This document shows, one piece after another, positions 45,522 through 53,643 of a stretch of 64,000 nt of DNA. Origin of the DNA: Hyphomonadaceae bacterium (GTDB taxonomy: Bacteria; Pseudomonadota; Alphaproteobacteria; Caulobacterales; Aquidulcibacteraceae); the NCBI GenBank assembly GCA_022841905.1, contig JALHQO010000001.1, forward strand, positions 165,468 through 229,467. Reading direction: 5' to 3'. Made by a program: the position numbers and the translations under genes. The notes beneath the pieces were generated by a model. That model did not search any database, was not told where the DNA came from, and saw only the letters and a program-made list of their open reading frames with translations. Every line of letters starts with the position of its first letter. Position 1 is the first letter of the stretch.

Positions 45522-46957
45522 GTTTGTATCTCGATCTTGCACGCGCACACGCGCCGGCCGTCATCTTGGGCATGCTGCTGGTGGGCGCGGCGCTTGCGCT
45601 TGTGACGCCGAACGGGCGCGCGAGTTGGACGCTGGCGTTGGCGGCTGCGATCGCCGCTGTCGCGATGGCCGCGGATTTATCGTGGCGGTTTCTGACGTCT
45701 GGCGCGGCGCTCGCGCCGGATGCTTTGCTCACCGTCGATGGCGTGAGCGCATTCGCAGCGCCGTTGATCGCCGCGCTCGCGGCGTTTGTGATCATGGCTG
45801 AAGGTGCGGCGTTGCGGGAGCGCGTCGCGCGAACGCAACCCTATGCAGTGGCGTTGCACTTGGCCGGCGCGGCGAGCTGGATCGGTGCGCTCTTCGCGCA
45901 AGATCTTGTTGGTTTGGTCGTCGGCGTGAACGTCGGTTGGCTGGCGCTCACGGGCTTAGTGGCGACGGCGCCTGAGCGTGGCGCGCTTAATGGCGCACTG
46001 CGGATGCTGACAGCGGGCGGCGCAGCCGCTGCGTTCATGCTCGCTGGCATTGGGCTGATCACGTATGCGGCGGGCGGCGGGGCTGTGAACGCCGCAGCGA
46101 GCGCGATGATCTCATCGCCGCAGATGGCGACGCTGGGCTTTGTGCTGTTGCTTGCGCCGCTGATGCTGATGGCGGGAGCCGCGCCGCTGCATGCGTGGAT
46201 GGGCGCGGCGTACGGGCGCTCGGACGCCACGCTGGCGCTGACCATGGGCGCTCTGGCCTCGTTGGCTGTGATTGCGCGGCTGGCGGCGGTTGCGGCGACG
46301 GCGCCGGCGGTGGCCGAGGGTGTTTCGGTGGTGCTGGTGAGCGTCGGCATCGCCAGCGTTTTAATTGGCTCGGTGCAAGCCATTGGCGCGGTGAACGTGC
46401 GCCGGCTCATTGCTTATGCGGGCGCGGCGCAAGCGGGTTGCGTGCTTGTGGCGATCGCGCTGGAGTCGCCTGCTGGCCTAGCGGCGGCGCTGGTGCAGGT
46501 GTTTGCATGGGGCGCGGGCGCGTTTGCGTTGTTTGCGGGCATCGCTGCGTCGAGGGACGCGGCTTTGACTGCGCTCGATGGCTTAGGCCGGCGCGCGCCG
46601 TTCGCGGGCGTCGCGATCACCGTGGGCGCGCTGAGCTTCATGGGCGCGCCGCTCACCATCGGCTTCCTCGGCCGCTGGCGCTTGATCGAGGCGGGCGTCG
46701 GCGCCGGGTGGTGGTGGGCGACGGGCGCTGCGATCGTGACATCACTGGCGGCGGTGTTTTACGGCGGCCGTCTGATCGAGCGCATCTATTTCCGCCGCGC
46801 CACCGAGGCGGCGGCGTTTGATCTCGATGTGTGGCGTTGGGCGCGTGTGCCAGTGTTGGCGGCTGCGATCGCGGCGATCGCTTGCGGGCTTGCGCCGTCT
46901 TTGCTGCTCGACTTGGCCACGCGTGCGTCGATGCTGGCGCTGGGGCTTGGCGCATGA
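45518..46957 (+). CDS. NuoL/M/N (MrpD)-like membrane subunit 1
   Basis: A 479-residue protein with about fourteen helices, of the proton-antiporter-like NuoM/MrpD fold. The AAPLHAWMGAAYGRSDAT block (around residues 221-238) is the counterpart of the family 'PLH.WLP.AH..AP' segment. At the position of the pumping lysine five residues before PLH there is Met218, the second lysine position has Ser or Leu, and the helix that normally has WE(L/M) reads VGVNVGWL. GTG start (45518) in overlap with subunit C; an upstream frame from 45185 is rejected. Function as a transporter is unclear. Confidence 0.82.
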   Translation: MSLYLDLARAHAPAVILGMLLVGAALALVTPNGRASWTLALAAAIAAVAMAADLSWRFLTSGAALAPDALLTVDGVSAFAAPLIAALAAFVIMAEGAALRERVARTQPYAVALHLAGAASWIGALFAQDLVGLVVGVNVGWLALTGLVATAPERGALNGALRMLTAGGAAAAFMLAGIGLITYAAGGGAVNAAASAMISSPQMATLGFVLLLAPLMLMAGAAPLHAWMGAAYGRSDATLALTMGALASLAVIARLAAVAATAPAVAEGVSVVLVSVGIASVLIGSVQAIGAVNVRRLIAYAGAAQAGCVLVAIALESPAGLAAALVQVFAWGAGAFALFAGIAASRDAALTALDGLGRRAPFAGVAITVGALSFMGAPLTIGFLGRWRLIEAGVGAGWWWATGAAIVTSLAAVFYGGRLIERIYFRRATEAAAFDLDVWRWARVPVLAAAIAAIACGLAPSLLLDLATRASMLALGLGA

Positions 46958-48417
46958 ACGCCGAACTCGCTCTCGCTGGCGTGCTCGGCGTTTCGGCGGC
47001 GCAAGCTCTGCTTGTGCTGGCGCTTTCGCGTCCGCCAGGCCTGCGCGATGTCGTGCACGTGCTCTGCACGGGCTTGGTGGCGGTGTTCGCGAGCTATCTT
47101 GTGTATGCCGTGGCGCAAGGGGAGACCGCGCGCATCGTGCTGGCGCAGCCGTTGCCGAATGTTGAATTGGCGTTTGCGATCGAACCGCTGGGGACGCTGG
47201 CGGCGGCGGTGCTGGCTGGGTTGGGCTTCCTGCACGCGGTGCACACGTCTGGCATGGTGCGCGCCACCGGCCAGAAAGCGCCGGCGCGGCTGATGGCGTT
47301 TTCGGCGCTGACGACGGCGGCGGCGATGGCGGTGATGTTCTCCGCCAATCTGTTTAGCTTCTTTGTGGCGTACCAAGCCTTGGCGCTGGCGGCGTTTCCA
47401 CTGGTCGCGCATGTCGGCGACGATGAGGCGCGCAATTCGGCGCGCACGTTCTTGGCTGTGCTGCTCGGCGCCTCGATCGCATTGCTCCTGCCAGCGATGA
47501 TCTGGACTTACACGCTGGCCGGCGCGCTTGAGTTTCAAACCGGCGGCGTGTTGGCGGGGCGCGTCGATCAGTTGAGCGCCAACATTCTGTTGGCGTTGTT
47601 TGTGCTCGGCATTGCGGGCGCGGCAGCGCCGCCCATGCACCGCTGGCTGACTGTCTCGTTCACCGCGCCGTACCCGTCGCTCGTTTTGGTCCAGGGGTTA
47701 GCCGTGCTGCCGGCGGCTGGCATCGGCTTGCTAAAAGTGTTCGCCTACGTGTTCGGCTCCGCGTTGATCACGGCAGCCCCGGCGACGCAGATTTTGTTGG
47801 CCGTATGCGGCGTCACCATGTGCACGGCTGCGCTGATTGCGTTGTCCAAGACCGACATGCGCGAGCGCTTGGCGTATTCCCTTTGGGCGCAATCGCTGGC
47901 GGCGATCGTTGGCGGGCTGCTCGCCGCACCAGCCGGATTGTTTGCTGCGGCGCTACAGATCGTGGCGACCAGTTGTGCGGCGACGACGTTGCTGATGGCG
48001 GTCGGCACAACAGCGGCTGTGACGGGCAGGCACAACACGCTCGATTATCCTGGCCTCGGGCGGGTGATGCCGTGGACGTTCGCAGGCTTTGCCATTGCGT
48101 GCGCGAGCTTGATCGGCATGCCGCCGTTTTCCGGCGCGTGGGCGAAGCTTTGGCTAATCACGGCGTCCGCCAGTACCGGCGTGATCTGGGCGGCGGGGCT
48201 CGTCGGCGCCGCTGCTGTGCTGACATTCGCGCATCTGGGGCCGCTCGCCGCCAATGCGTTTGCCGGCCGCGCGCCAACGGATGCATTCAAACGCCCGGAC
48301 GGCGCGTCGATCCTTCTTGTGGCGCCCGTGATCCTGGCGGCGGCGGGCACGCTTGGCTTGCTCGTGCTGGCTGATCCGCTGGCTTCGTTTCTATCGCCGG
48401 TGTGGACACCACGATGA
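46954..48417 (+). CDS. NuoL/M/N (MrpD)-like membrane subunit 2
   Basis: A 487-residue polytopic protein of the same fold. AAAPPMHRWLTVSFTAPYPS (from about residue 223) is the 'PLH.WL...' counterpart; five residues before the P there is Gly222 instead of Lys, the second lysine position has Leu/Pro, and SFFVAYQALALAAFPLV has Gln where WE(L/M) would have Glu. Start ATG 46954 overlaps the previous stop. The protein is divergent from subunits 1 and 3. Confidence 0.82.
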   Translation: MNAELALAGVLGVSAAQALLVLALSRPPGLRDVVHVLCTGLVAVFASYLVYAVAQGETARIVLAQPLPNVELAFAIEPLGTLAAAVLAGLGFLHAVHTSGMVRATGQKAPARLMAFSALTTAAAMAVMFSANLFSFFVAYQALALAAFPLVAHVGDDEARNSARTFLAVLLGASIALLLPAMIWTYTLAGALEFQTGGVLAGRVDQLSANILLALFVLGIAGAAAPPMHRWLTVSFTAPYPSLVLVQGLAVLPAAGIGLLKVFAYVFGSALITAAPATQILLAVCGVTMCTAALIALSKTDMRERLAYSLWAQSLAAIVGGLLAAPAGLFAAALQIVATSCAATTLLMAVGTTAAVTGRHNTLDYPGLGRVMPWTFAGFAIACASLIGMPPFSGAWAKLWLITASASTGVIWAAGLVGAAAVLTFAHLGPLAANAFAGRAPTDAFKRPDGASILLVAPVILAAAGTLGLLVLADPLASFLSPVWTPR

Positions 48418-48671
48418 TCAAGCCGCCCCCTCCGCAAAAGCGCGGCATTGCTGCGATGCTCTTGCTGTTCTGCGTCGTCGCGCTCGTGGCCGGCGTGGGT
48501 TTCGAGTTCATCAACGGCGCCTCGGCGCGCTTCAGCGTGATCGCGCAACCTGGCGGGCGCGCAATTCTGGGTGTGCTGGTCGCGTGTGTGCTGGTGCTGC
48601 TGGCGCACGTCATGCGTCTGTTGTTGGCCTCGCGGAAAGACGGGGGCGGCGATGCCAGCGATCACGCTTAA
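48414..48671 (+). CDS. Small membrane protein of the Mrp-like operon (85 aa)
   Basis: An 85-residue protein with two helices (about residues 14-33 and 47-70) connected by a short loop, with an N-terminal KPPPPQKRG. No family recognised. It starts at ATG 48414 overlapping the preceding stop (ATGA), and its end overlaps the following start by 20 bases, so it belongs to the complex or its assembly by context only. Confidence 0.65.
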   Translation: MIKPPPPQKRGIAAMLLLFCVVALVAGVGFEFINGASARFSVIAQPGGRAILGVLVACVLVLLAHVMRLLLASRKDGGGDASDHA

Positions 48672-50346
48672 TCCCGGCTTTGTATGCATCCTTGCTGCGC
48701 TGCTGACGCTGGCGGCGCCGCGTGTGGCGCGCGCGCCGATCATGGCCGCCTCCGCTGTGGCGGCGTTGTGGTTGATGCTCGACCGCGACTTCGGCGCGGC
48801 GGCGGCGGCGGCGCAAATGGGCGTACCCGTTGTGCTGCTCGATCTCGATGCGCTCAACCGGATATTCGGCATCGCCATGCTGATCGCGTTGATCGTGATC
48901 GCCATGGCTTCGAGCGCGCGCCGCAGCCGCGCGGAGGACACCGCCATCTTGCTCATGGCCGGCGGAGCGGTGTCGGCGCTCTTCGTCGGCGATCTGATTA
49001 GTTTCGTTGGCGCCGCCGCCCTCGCTGGGCTTGCATCGGCGTGGCTGGTGTTTGCTTCGCCCTTGCCGCGCTCGGCGCGGAGCGGGGTGCGGTTGCTGAT
49101 CTGGCAGGGCTTGGAGGGTTTGCTCTTCCTCGTCGGCGTGGCGTTCCACCTCTCAGCCGGGGCGGCGAGTTCGATCTTTACGCAGCTCGACGCCACCTCG
49201 ATCGGCGGCGGCTTCATTTTCGCGGCGCTGCTGATCCGCGCCGGCGCGCCCCTGGCGCATGTTTGGTTGAAGGACGCAGTCGCCCACGCCTCGCCGGTGG
49301 GCGCTGCAGCGCTCAGCGCGTTCTCGACGATGCTGGGCGTCTATGCGTTGGCGCGCCTTTATCCGGCCGAGCCGGTTCTGATCTTCATTGGCGCCGGCAT
49401 GATCGTGATCGGGCTTGCTTACGCGATGGCGGAGGACGACCTGCGTCGCGCCGCTGCGAGCGGGCTTACGGCGCAGACGGGTGTTTGTGTCGCGCTGATC
49501 GGCTTGGGCTCGCCGCTGGCCTTGGCGGCTGCTGAAGGGCACGCCTTCACCGCGATCTTCGCGTTTACAGCGTTGCAACTGACCCTCGGCGCGATACTCG
49601 GGCGGCGCGGCAGCGTGAATGCATCCGACATTGAAGGCGTGGCGCGTGTCATGCCGCTGACGGCGACGCTGCTGCTTGCTGCGGGTCTGGCCGTTGCAGG
49701 TGCGCCGTTGTTTGCGGCCTACACGACCATCTCGATCGCACTCGAAGCGTTGGCGCAGTGGGAGTTGCAGTGGGCTTGGCTGTTGGTGGCGAGCGTGCCG
49801 GCTGGCTTGTTTGCCTCTCTGTGCCTGCGCCCGTCGCTTGCGGCGTTCAACGCCGTGCCGCAACGCGTGCCGTTGCAGGAGGCGCCGTTCCCCATGCTGT
49901 TGGGTTCGGCCATCGCCGTGTTCTTCTGCTTCTCCGTCGGCGTTGCGCCGCGTTGGCTCTATGGCCTGTTGCCGACGGCGCTGGAGTTCGCGCCCTTTGC
50001 GATCGACCGCATGGCGCCCCATCTCGCTTTGCTGGGCGCGACGGGCGTCGCCTACATTACGTTGCGCGCCTTCAAGCTCGCGTCAGTGGAAGCGCCGGTG
50101 CGCCTGCGCGATGTGGATGCGCTCTATCGCGGGCCGCTTGCGGGGGCGGGGCGGTGGCTCGGCGTGGTTATGCTGCGTGTCTACGGGACCGCCCAGGCGC
50201 TGCTCCACGCGCAAGCCGTCAGCGCTGGCCGGCTGGCGATGCGGTGGATCAGGGCCTGCGATCAGCCTTATCGGGGCGGCGGGGCGCTACAGTTTGCGGC
50301 GCTCCTGACTGTGACAGCACTCGCCTTGGTCTGGCGCTATCTTTAG
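48652..50346 (+). CDS. NuoL/M/N (MrpD)-like membrane subunit 3
   Basis: A 564-residue polytopic protein with a C-terminal extension beyond the common fold (RVYGTAQALLHAQAVSAGRL), as in NuoL/MrpA. The LIRAGAPLAHVWLKDAVAHA block (from about residue 194) has Arg196 at the first lysine position and Met227 at the second; the membrane glutamate region reads FVGAAALAGLAS without Glu. Start ATG 48652; the preceding small gene overlaps. It ends the operon; nothing else is coded before mucR at 50487. Confidence 0.82.
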   Translation: MPAITLNPGFVCILAALLTLAAPRVARAPIMAASAVAALWLMLDRDFGAAAAAAQMGVPVVLLDLDALNRIFGIAMLIALIVIAMASSARRSRAEDTAILLMAGGAVSALFVGDLISFVGAAALAGLASAWLVFASPLPRSARSGVRLLIWQGLEGLLFLVGVAFHLSAGAASSIFTQLDATSIGGGFIFAALLIRAGAPLAHVWLKDAVAHASPVGAAALSAFSTMLGVYALARLYPAEPVLIFIGAGMIVIGLAYAMAEDDLRRAAASGLTAQTGVCVALIGLGSPLALAAAEGHAFTAIFAFTALQLTLGAILGRRGSVNASDIEGVARVMPLTATLLLAAGLAVAGAPLFAAYTTISIALEALAQWELQWAWLLVASVPAGLFASLCLRPSLAAFNAVPQRVPLQEAPFPMLLGSAIAVFFCFSVGVAPRWLYGLLPTALEFAPFAIDRMAPHLALLGATGVAYITLRAFKLASVEAPVRLRDVDALYRGPLAGAGRWLGVVMLRVYGTAQALLHAQAVSAGRLAMRWIRACDQPYRGGGALQFAALLTVTALALVWRYL

Positions 50347-50486
50347 CACCGCCGCAGCTTCAATTCGCAGCCTTTCCGAAATTTAGCGTAAAGGTTGTGC
50401 AAATATTTGAAGTCGAAATACCGTTGAGCTATTCTGCAGGCGCTTCTGTTCCAGCAGCTTTTATTCAACAGATTTCGCGTGCGCTT

Positions 50487-50891
50487 ATGGACACTAGGAA
50501 TGACTTGGTAGAAATGGCGGCGGAGATAGTATCCGCCTACGTGTCCGCTAATCAGGTACCACCGCAAGAGATTCCGGCGCTGATCCGCACGGTGCACACG
50601 GCGCTGCAGCAGATCGCCGGCTCGGCGCCAGCCGTCGCAGTTGGCGCGCTGGAGCCTGCGGTGCCGGTCAAGAAGTCGATCACCCCGGACTTCATCGTCT
50701 GCCTCGAAGACGGCAAGAAATTCAAAAGCTTGAAGCGCCATTTGCGCACTCGCTACGGGATGACGCCGGACGAGTACCGCACCAAATGGAGCCTGCCACA
50801 CGACTACCCGATGGTGGCCCCGAACTACGCCAAAGAGCGCTCGAACCTGGCTAAGCGCATGGGCCTCGGGCACGCCCGTCGTCCGGAATAG
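50487..50891 (+). CDS. mucR: MucR/Ros family transcriptional regulator
   Basis: A 134-residue DNA-binding protein. The Ros/MucR zinc-finger region reads FIVCLEDGKKFKSLKRHLRT, followed by YGMTPDEYRTKWSLP and the family tail PMVAPNYAKERSNLAKRMGL. The first Cys has no partner Cys in the usual spacing, as in many MucR proteins. In Caulobacter MucR proteins control cell-cycle genes with CtrA. The start ATG 50487 gives the family N-terminus; the frame stays open upstream to 49758 inside the Mrp subunit gene, which is a shadow. Confidence 0.92.
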   Translation: MDTRNDLVEMAAEIVSAYVSANQVPPQEIPALIRTVHTALQQIAGSAPAVAVGALEPAVPVKKSITPDFIVCLEDGKKFKSLKRHLRTRYGMTPDEYRTKWSLPHDYPMVAPNYAKERSNLAKRMGLGHARRPE

Positions 50892-50930
50892 GAAAAAATT
50901 CCTCTTAATAGGACAAAATCTATCCTATAC
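50890..50930 (+). promoter_or_regulatory. AT-rich tandem palindromes after mucR
   Basis: AGGAA-AAAA-TTCCT (50890-50903) overlaps the mucR stop, and ATAGGA ... TCCTAT (50908-50928) follows directly. The stretch is strongly AT-rich in a GC-rich region and contains TATCCTAT, which could be a -10 element for the next gene. MucR proteins bind AT-rich sites with TA steps, so autoregulation or regulation of the DnaA-domain gene is possible. Confidence 0.4.
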
Positions 50931-50992
50931 CTCTGAAGCGCCCGTATCCTCCGATTTGGTCGGTGGCATGGGCGTCAGTGAGAGGTGTGGAG

Positions 50993-51337
50993 ATGAGGAA
51001 GTCCGAGAGGCGGGTCCGCGACGAAGCGGCGGCCCGGTTAGCGGCCGGCGTGGCCGCTTTTGCATTGAACGTTTCAGACGAGGAGCTGCTGGCGGAGACG
51101 CGCGGGAGCGCCGAAGTCGCGTTCGCGCGGCAGGTGGCGGCCTATTTGTGCCACACGGCGTTCGAGATGAGCCTTTCGCGCGTCGCGAACGCGTTTGCGC
51201 GCGATCGCTCGACGGTGGCGCACGCGTGTCATTTGATCGAAGACCGCCGCGACGAAGCGCAATTCGATCATTGGATCGCTTCGCTTGAGGCCATGTTGCG
51301 TGACGCGCCTGCGCCGGGGCGTGCGGTGTCCGCATGA
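50993..51337 (+). CDS. Stand-alone DnaA domain IV-like DNA-binding protein
   Basis: A 114-residue protein. Residues about 40-90 (AYLCHTAFEMSLSRVANAFA, then RDRSTVAHACHLIEDRRDE) match the helix-turn-helix of DnaA domain IV, including the 'DRSTV.HA' segment that contacts DnaA boxes. The ATPase domain is absent. Such proteins exist in alphaproteobacteria and might compete for DnaA boxes or act as regulators. The stop overlaps the next start (ATGA). Confidence 0.8.
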   Translation: MRKSERRVRDEAAARLAAGVAAFALNVSDEELLAETRGSAEVAFARQVAAYLCHTAFEMSLSRVANAFARDRSTVAHACHLIEDRRDEAQFDHWIASLEAMLRDAPAPGRAVSA

Positions 51338-52063
51338 GCCGGAGTGAGCGTGCGCTGGCGCGCATGGCGGCGGGGGGGCTGGCCGTTGGCGCAAGAGCGC
51401 GCGGGCGAACGCTACAGCGTTTATCCGCAGAACGATCGCCGCCGGCGCCCGCTGGTGCGGCTGAGCGCTGAAGAGGTCCGCGCCTTGGAAGCGAGCGGCG
51501 CCATCGTGAAGGCGGGCGACGTGTTCGTGCTTTCGGCGCCTGGTGGCGCACGTGTTCGCCGCGAGGCGGCCGCGCCGGGCGAGGCGTTCGTGGCGCAGCA
51601 CCGGGAGGTGATTGACCGCGCCATTCTCGGCGCGGGCGGGGAAGTGCGGCGCGTGCGCGGACACGATGCGGATGCCGTGCTGCGTAGACTTGCGGCGTTG
51701 CGCGACGGTGCTGGCGGGCCGTGGCTCGATGCGGCGGAGGTCGCCGCGGCGGCGCGATTGCGAAGCGATTGGGAGATGGGAGAATGCGGTCTGGTGCGTG
51801 GTTCCGATTGGACTGCGCCGCCGAATGCGTCATCGGGACGTTCGGTTGGCAATGCGGCGGAGTTTGCGGCAGGCGCGTTCTGCGATGCGCGCAGGCGCGT
51901 AGCGGAAGCGCTTGAGCGATTGGCGCCGCCTCTGAGACGCGTGGTGGAGCGTGTGTGTTTGCATGAAGAGGGGCTCGAGGCGCTAGAGCGCGCGGAGTCC
52001 TGGCCGGCGAGGTCAGGCAAGCTCGCCCTGAAGCTGGCTCTGTCTCAACTGGCGAGCGGCTAG
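51334..52063 (+). pseudogene. DUF6456 domain protein, apparent one-base frameshift in a G7 run
   Basis: The natural start is the ATG at 51334, overlapping the previous stop (ATGA), giving MSRSERALARMAAGG. The frame then meets GGGGGGG near 51370-51376. With one G fewer, it continues WPLAQERAGERYSVYPQNDR into a 225-residue body with RPLVRLSAEEVRALEASGAI and the C-terminal ERVCLHEEGLEALERAESWP, the DUF6456 region. Without the correction, translation from ATG would stop early and only a GTG at 51344 starts the body. This is a sequence error, a mutation, or possibly phase variation at the G tract. Confidence 0.7.
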
Positions 52064-52485
52064 GCGCTGCGACGGGCTTCGTCTTGGATGCGCTTGATCA
52101 TCGCGAACAAACCGTTTGAGCGTTGCGCGGTGAGTGCTTCCTTGAGGCCGAGGCGATCGAAAAGCGCCTGCGGATCGATAGAGAGTATTTCCCCCGGCGT
52201 GCGGCCAGAGAAGACGCGCATCAGCATGGCGACTTCGCCACGTACCAGGTGAGCATCGGAATCGCCGCGAAAATAGAGCTTTTTAGGCGCTTCCGTCTTG
52301 CGCTCGGAGACGAGCCAGACTTGGCTGGCGCAGCCGCGCACGCGATTGGCTTCGACGCGTTCATCGTCGCTCAACGGCTCAAGCGTGCGCGCAAGCTCGA
52401 TCACATGCGAAATGCGCTCCTCCCAGTCGGGAAGGAGCGCAAATTCGTCCGTCAAATCCTGGATGGCCTGATCGACGCCGCTCAT
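52060..52485 (-). CDS. sufE: SufE family sulfur-transfer protein
   Basis: A 141-residue protein that accepts sulfur from SufS for iron-sulfur assembly. The active-site Cys52 lies in VRGCASQVWLV. LLPDWEERISHVIELARTLE in the N-terminal part and the Arg/Asp-rich body match SufE. It overlaps the DUF6456 stop by 4 bases, tail to tail. No suf partner is nearby. Confidence 0.92.
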   Translation of the reverse strand: MSGVDQAIQDLTDEFALLPDWEERISHVIELARTLEPLSDDERVEANRVRGCASQVWLVSERKTEAPKKLYFRGDSDAHLVRGEVAMLMRVFSGRTPGEILSIDPQALFDRLGLKEALTAQRSNGLFAMIKRIQDEARRSA

Positions 52486-52527
52486 GCGCGTTACATGCGC
52501 TTTGCGACGCCTTCGGGCAAGGCGCGC

Positions 52528-53580
52528 TTAGTCGCGACCGCCGCCGCCGCCAGTGGTGATCGGCGCCATGGCGCTGACGTCGGGCTGACCGACAGCGCCG
52601 ATGCAGGTGCCGATGTCTCGGAGGCCATGCTGGCCGAGGCAGAACGCGTTTTCATAACGGAAGCGCGCGGCCGACATGCATTGATAGAGCTGTAATTGGG
52701 CCATCTCGATGCAATCGCGCGACCGCGGGTCTGCGATCAAGCGGCCAACGGCGCTCTGGTGGCTTTCCATCGCGTCGAGCGCTTGCAGGGCGGCGACAGC
52801 TGCCATGCGGTCGAGTGCTTCGCCGCGCGTGGCGTTGACGCGCCATTGGTGGGTGACGAGCGGTTGAGCTGCAACTTCAGTGACTTCCGCACCGCCGCGC
52901 ACGGCGTCCCAGAAGCGGCGGCCGCCATAGGCCGCGGGATCGGAGGTGGTGATGGAAAGCGGCGTAACAGAAAGGCGGGGCGACACTTCAGACGGCAGCG
53001 ATGGCGTATGGCCACCGACGCGGCCGAGCGCGCGGATGCGCTGCACGCGTGCGTCCTGTTGCGGCGCGACGGCATTGGCCCAGCGCTGACGCTGCAGCGA
53101 GTAAGCCAGTTCCTGGTAGCGATCCGCGACGTTGATGATGCGGGCGCTATCGGCGTTGGCGCTATCGAGCAGAATTCGGGTGGCTTCAGGGCCGCCGCGC
53201 AGGCCGCGCGCATAAGATGGGTCGACAGTGACGGCCCAGATCACGGCGTCGCGGCCGTAATAGGCGGCGGCTTCGCGCACGCCCTGAACGTAGGCCGGAG
53301 ATTGGGCTGCGAGTTGAGCGCCGTAGGCGATCCAGCCTTGCGTCAGCGCATCGCGGTTGTGGCGCCCGACTCGGTCCAGCGCTTCTTCGAGCTGGGCGGC
53401 GTTGCCGAGCGCGCCGCCGCGCAGATCGGAGACATCGTTGTGATAGGCCGCATAGGCCGTAATTGCGGATTGCAGATCGCTCGCTCCAGCGGCCGGCGCG
53501 TCGCCCGTCGTGGTTTGAGCGTTCGCGACGCCAAGAAGGGCGACGGCTGCGGTGGTGGTCCAGACCGCTAAGCTGCGCAT
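52528..53580 (-). CDS. Hypothetical secreted protein (350 aa)
   Basis: A 350-residue protein with a signal peptide (VWTTTAAVALLGVANAQ, cleavage after about residue 21). The mature part is alanine-rich and helical, with AYYGRDAVIWAVTVDPSYAR and two cysteine-containing segments near the end (DCIEMAQLQLYQC, AFCLGQHGLRDIGTCIG), then a Gly-rich tail. The four cysteines could form disulfides. I do not recognise the family, but the spacing recalls conserved periplasmic proteins of Caulobacter relatives. Confidence 0.65.
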   Translation of the reverse strand: MRSLAVWTTTAAVALLGVANAQTTTGDAPAAGASDLQSAITAYAAYHNDVSDLRGGALGNAAQLEEALDRVGRHNRDALTQGWIAYGAQLAAQSPAYVQGVREAAAYYGRDAVIWAVTVDPSYARGLRGGPEATRILLDSANADSARIINVADRYQELAYSLQRQRWANAVAPQQDARVQRIRALGRVGGHTPSLPSEVSPRLSVTPLSITTSDPAAYGGRRFWDAVRGGAEVTEVAAQPLVTHQWRVNATRGEALDRMAAVAALQALDAMESHQSAVGRLIADPRSRDCIEMAQLQLYQCMSAARFRYENAFCLGQHGLRDIGTCIGAVGQPDVSAMAPITTGGGGGRD

Positions 53581-53643
53581 CGGCTCTACTCCCTGATCCT
53601 AGAATGGTGAGTCCGCTTCCGCGAGCGACTCAGAGCGGGCAGC

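Noticed and set aside
49758..50486. A 377-residue form of MucR
   Set aside because: The upstream part is a shadow of the third large Mrp-like subunit; MucR proteins are about 130-150 residues.
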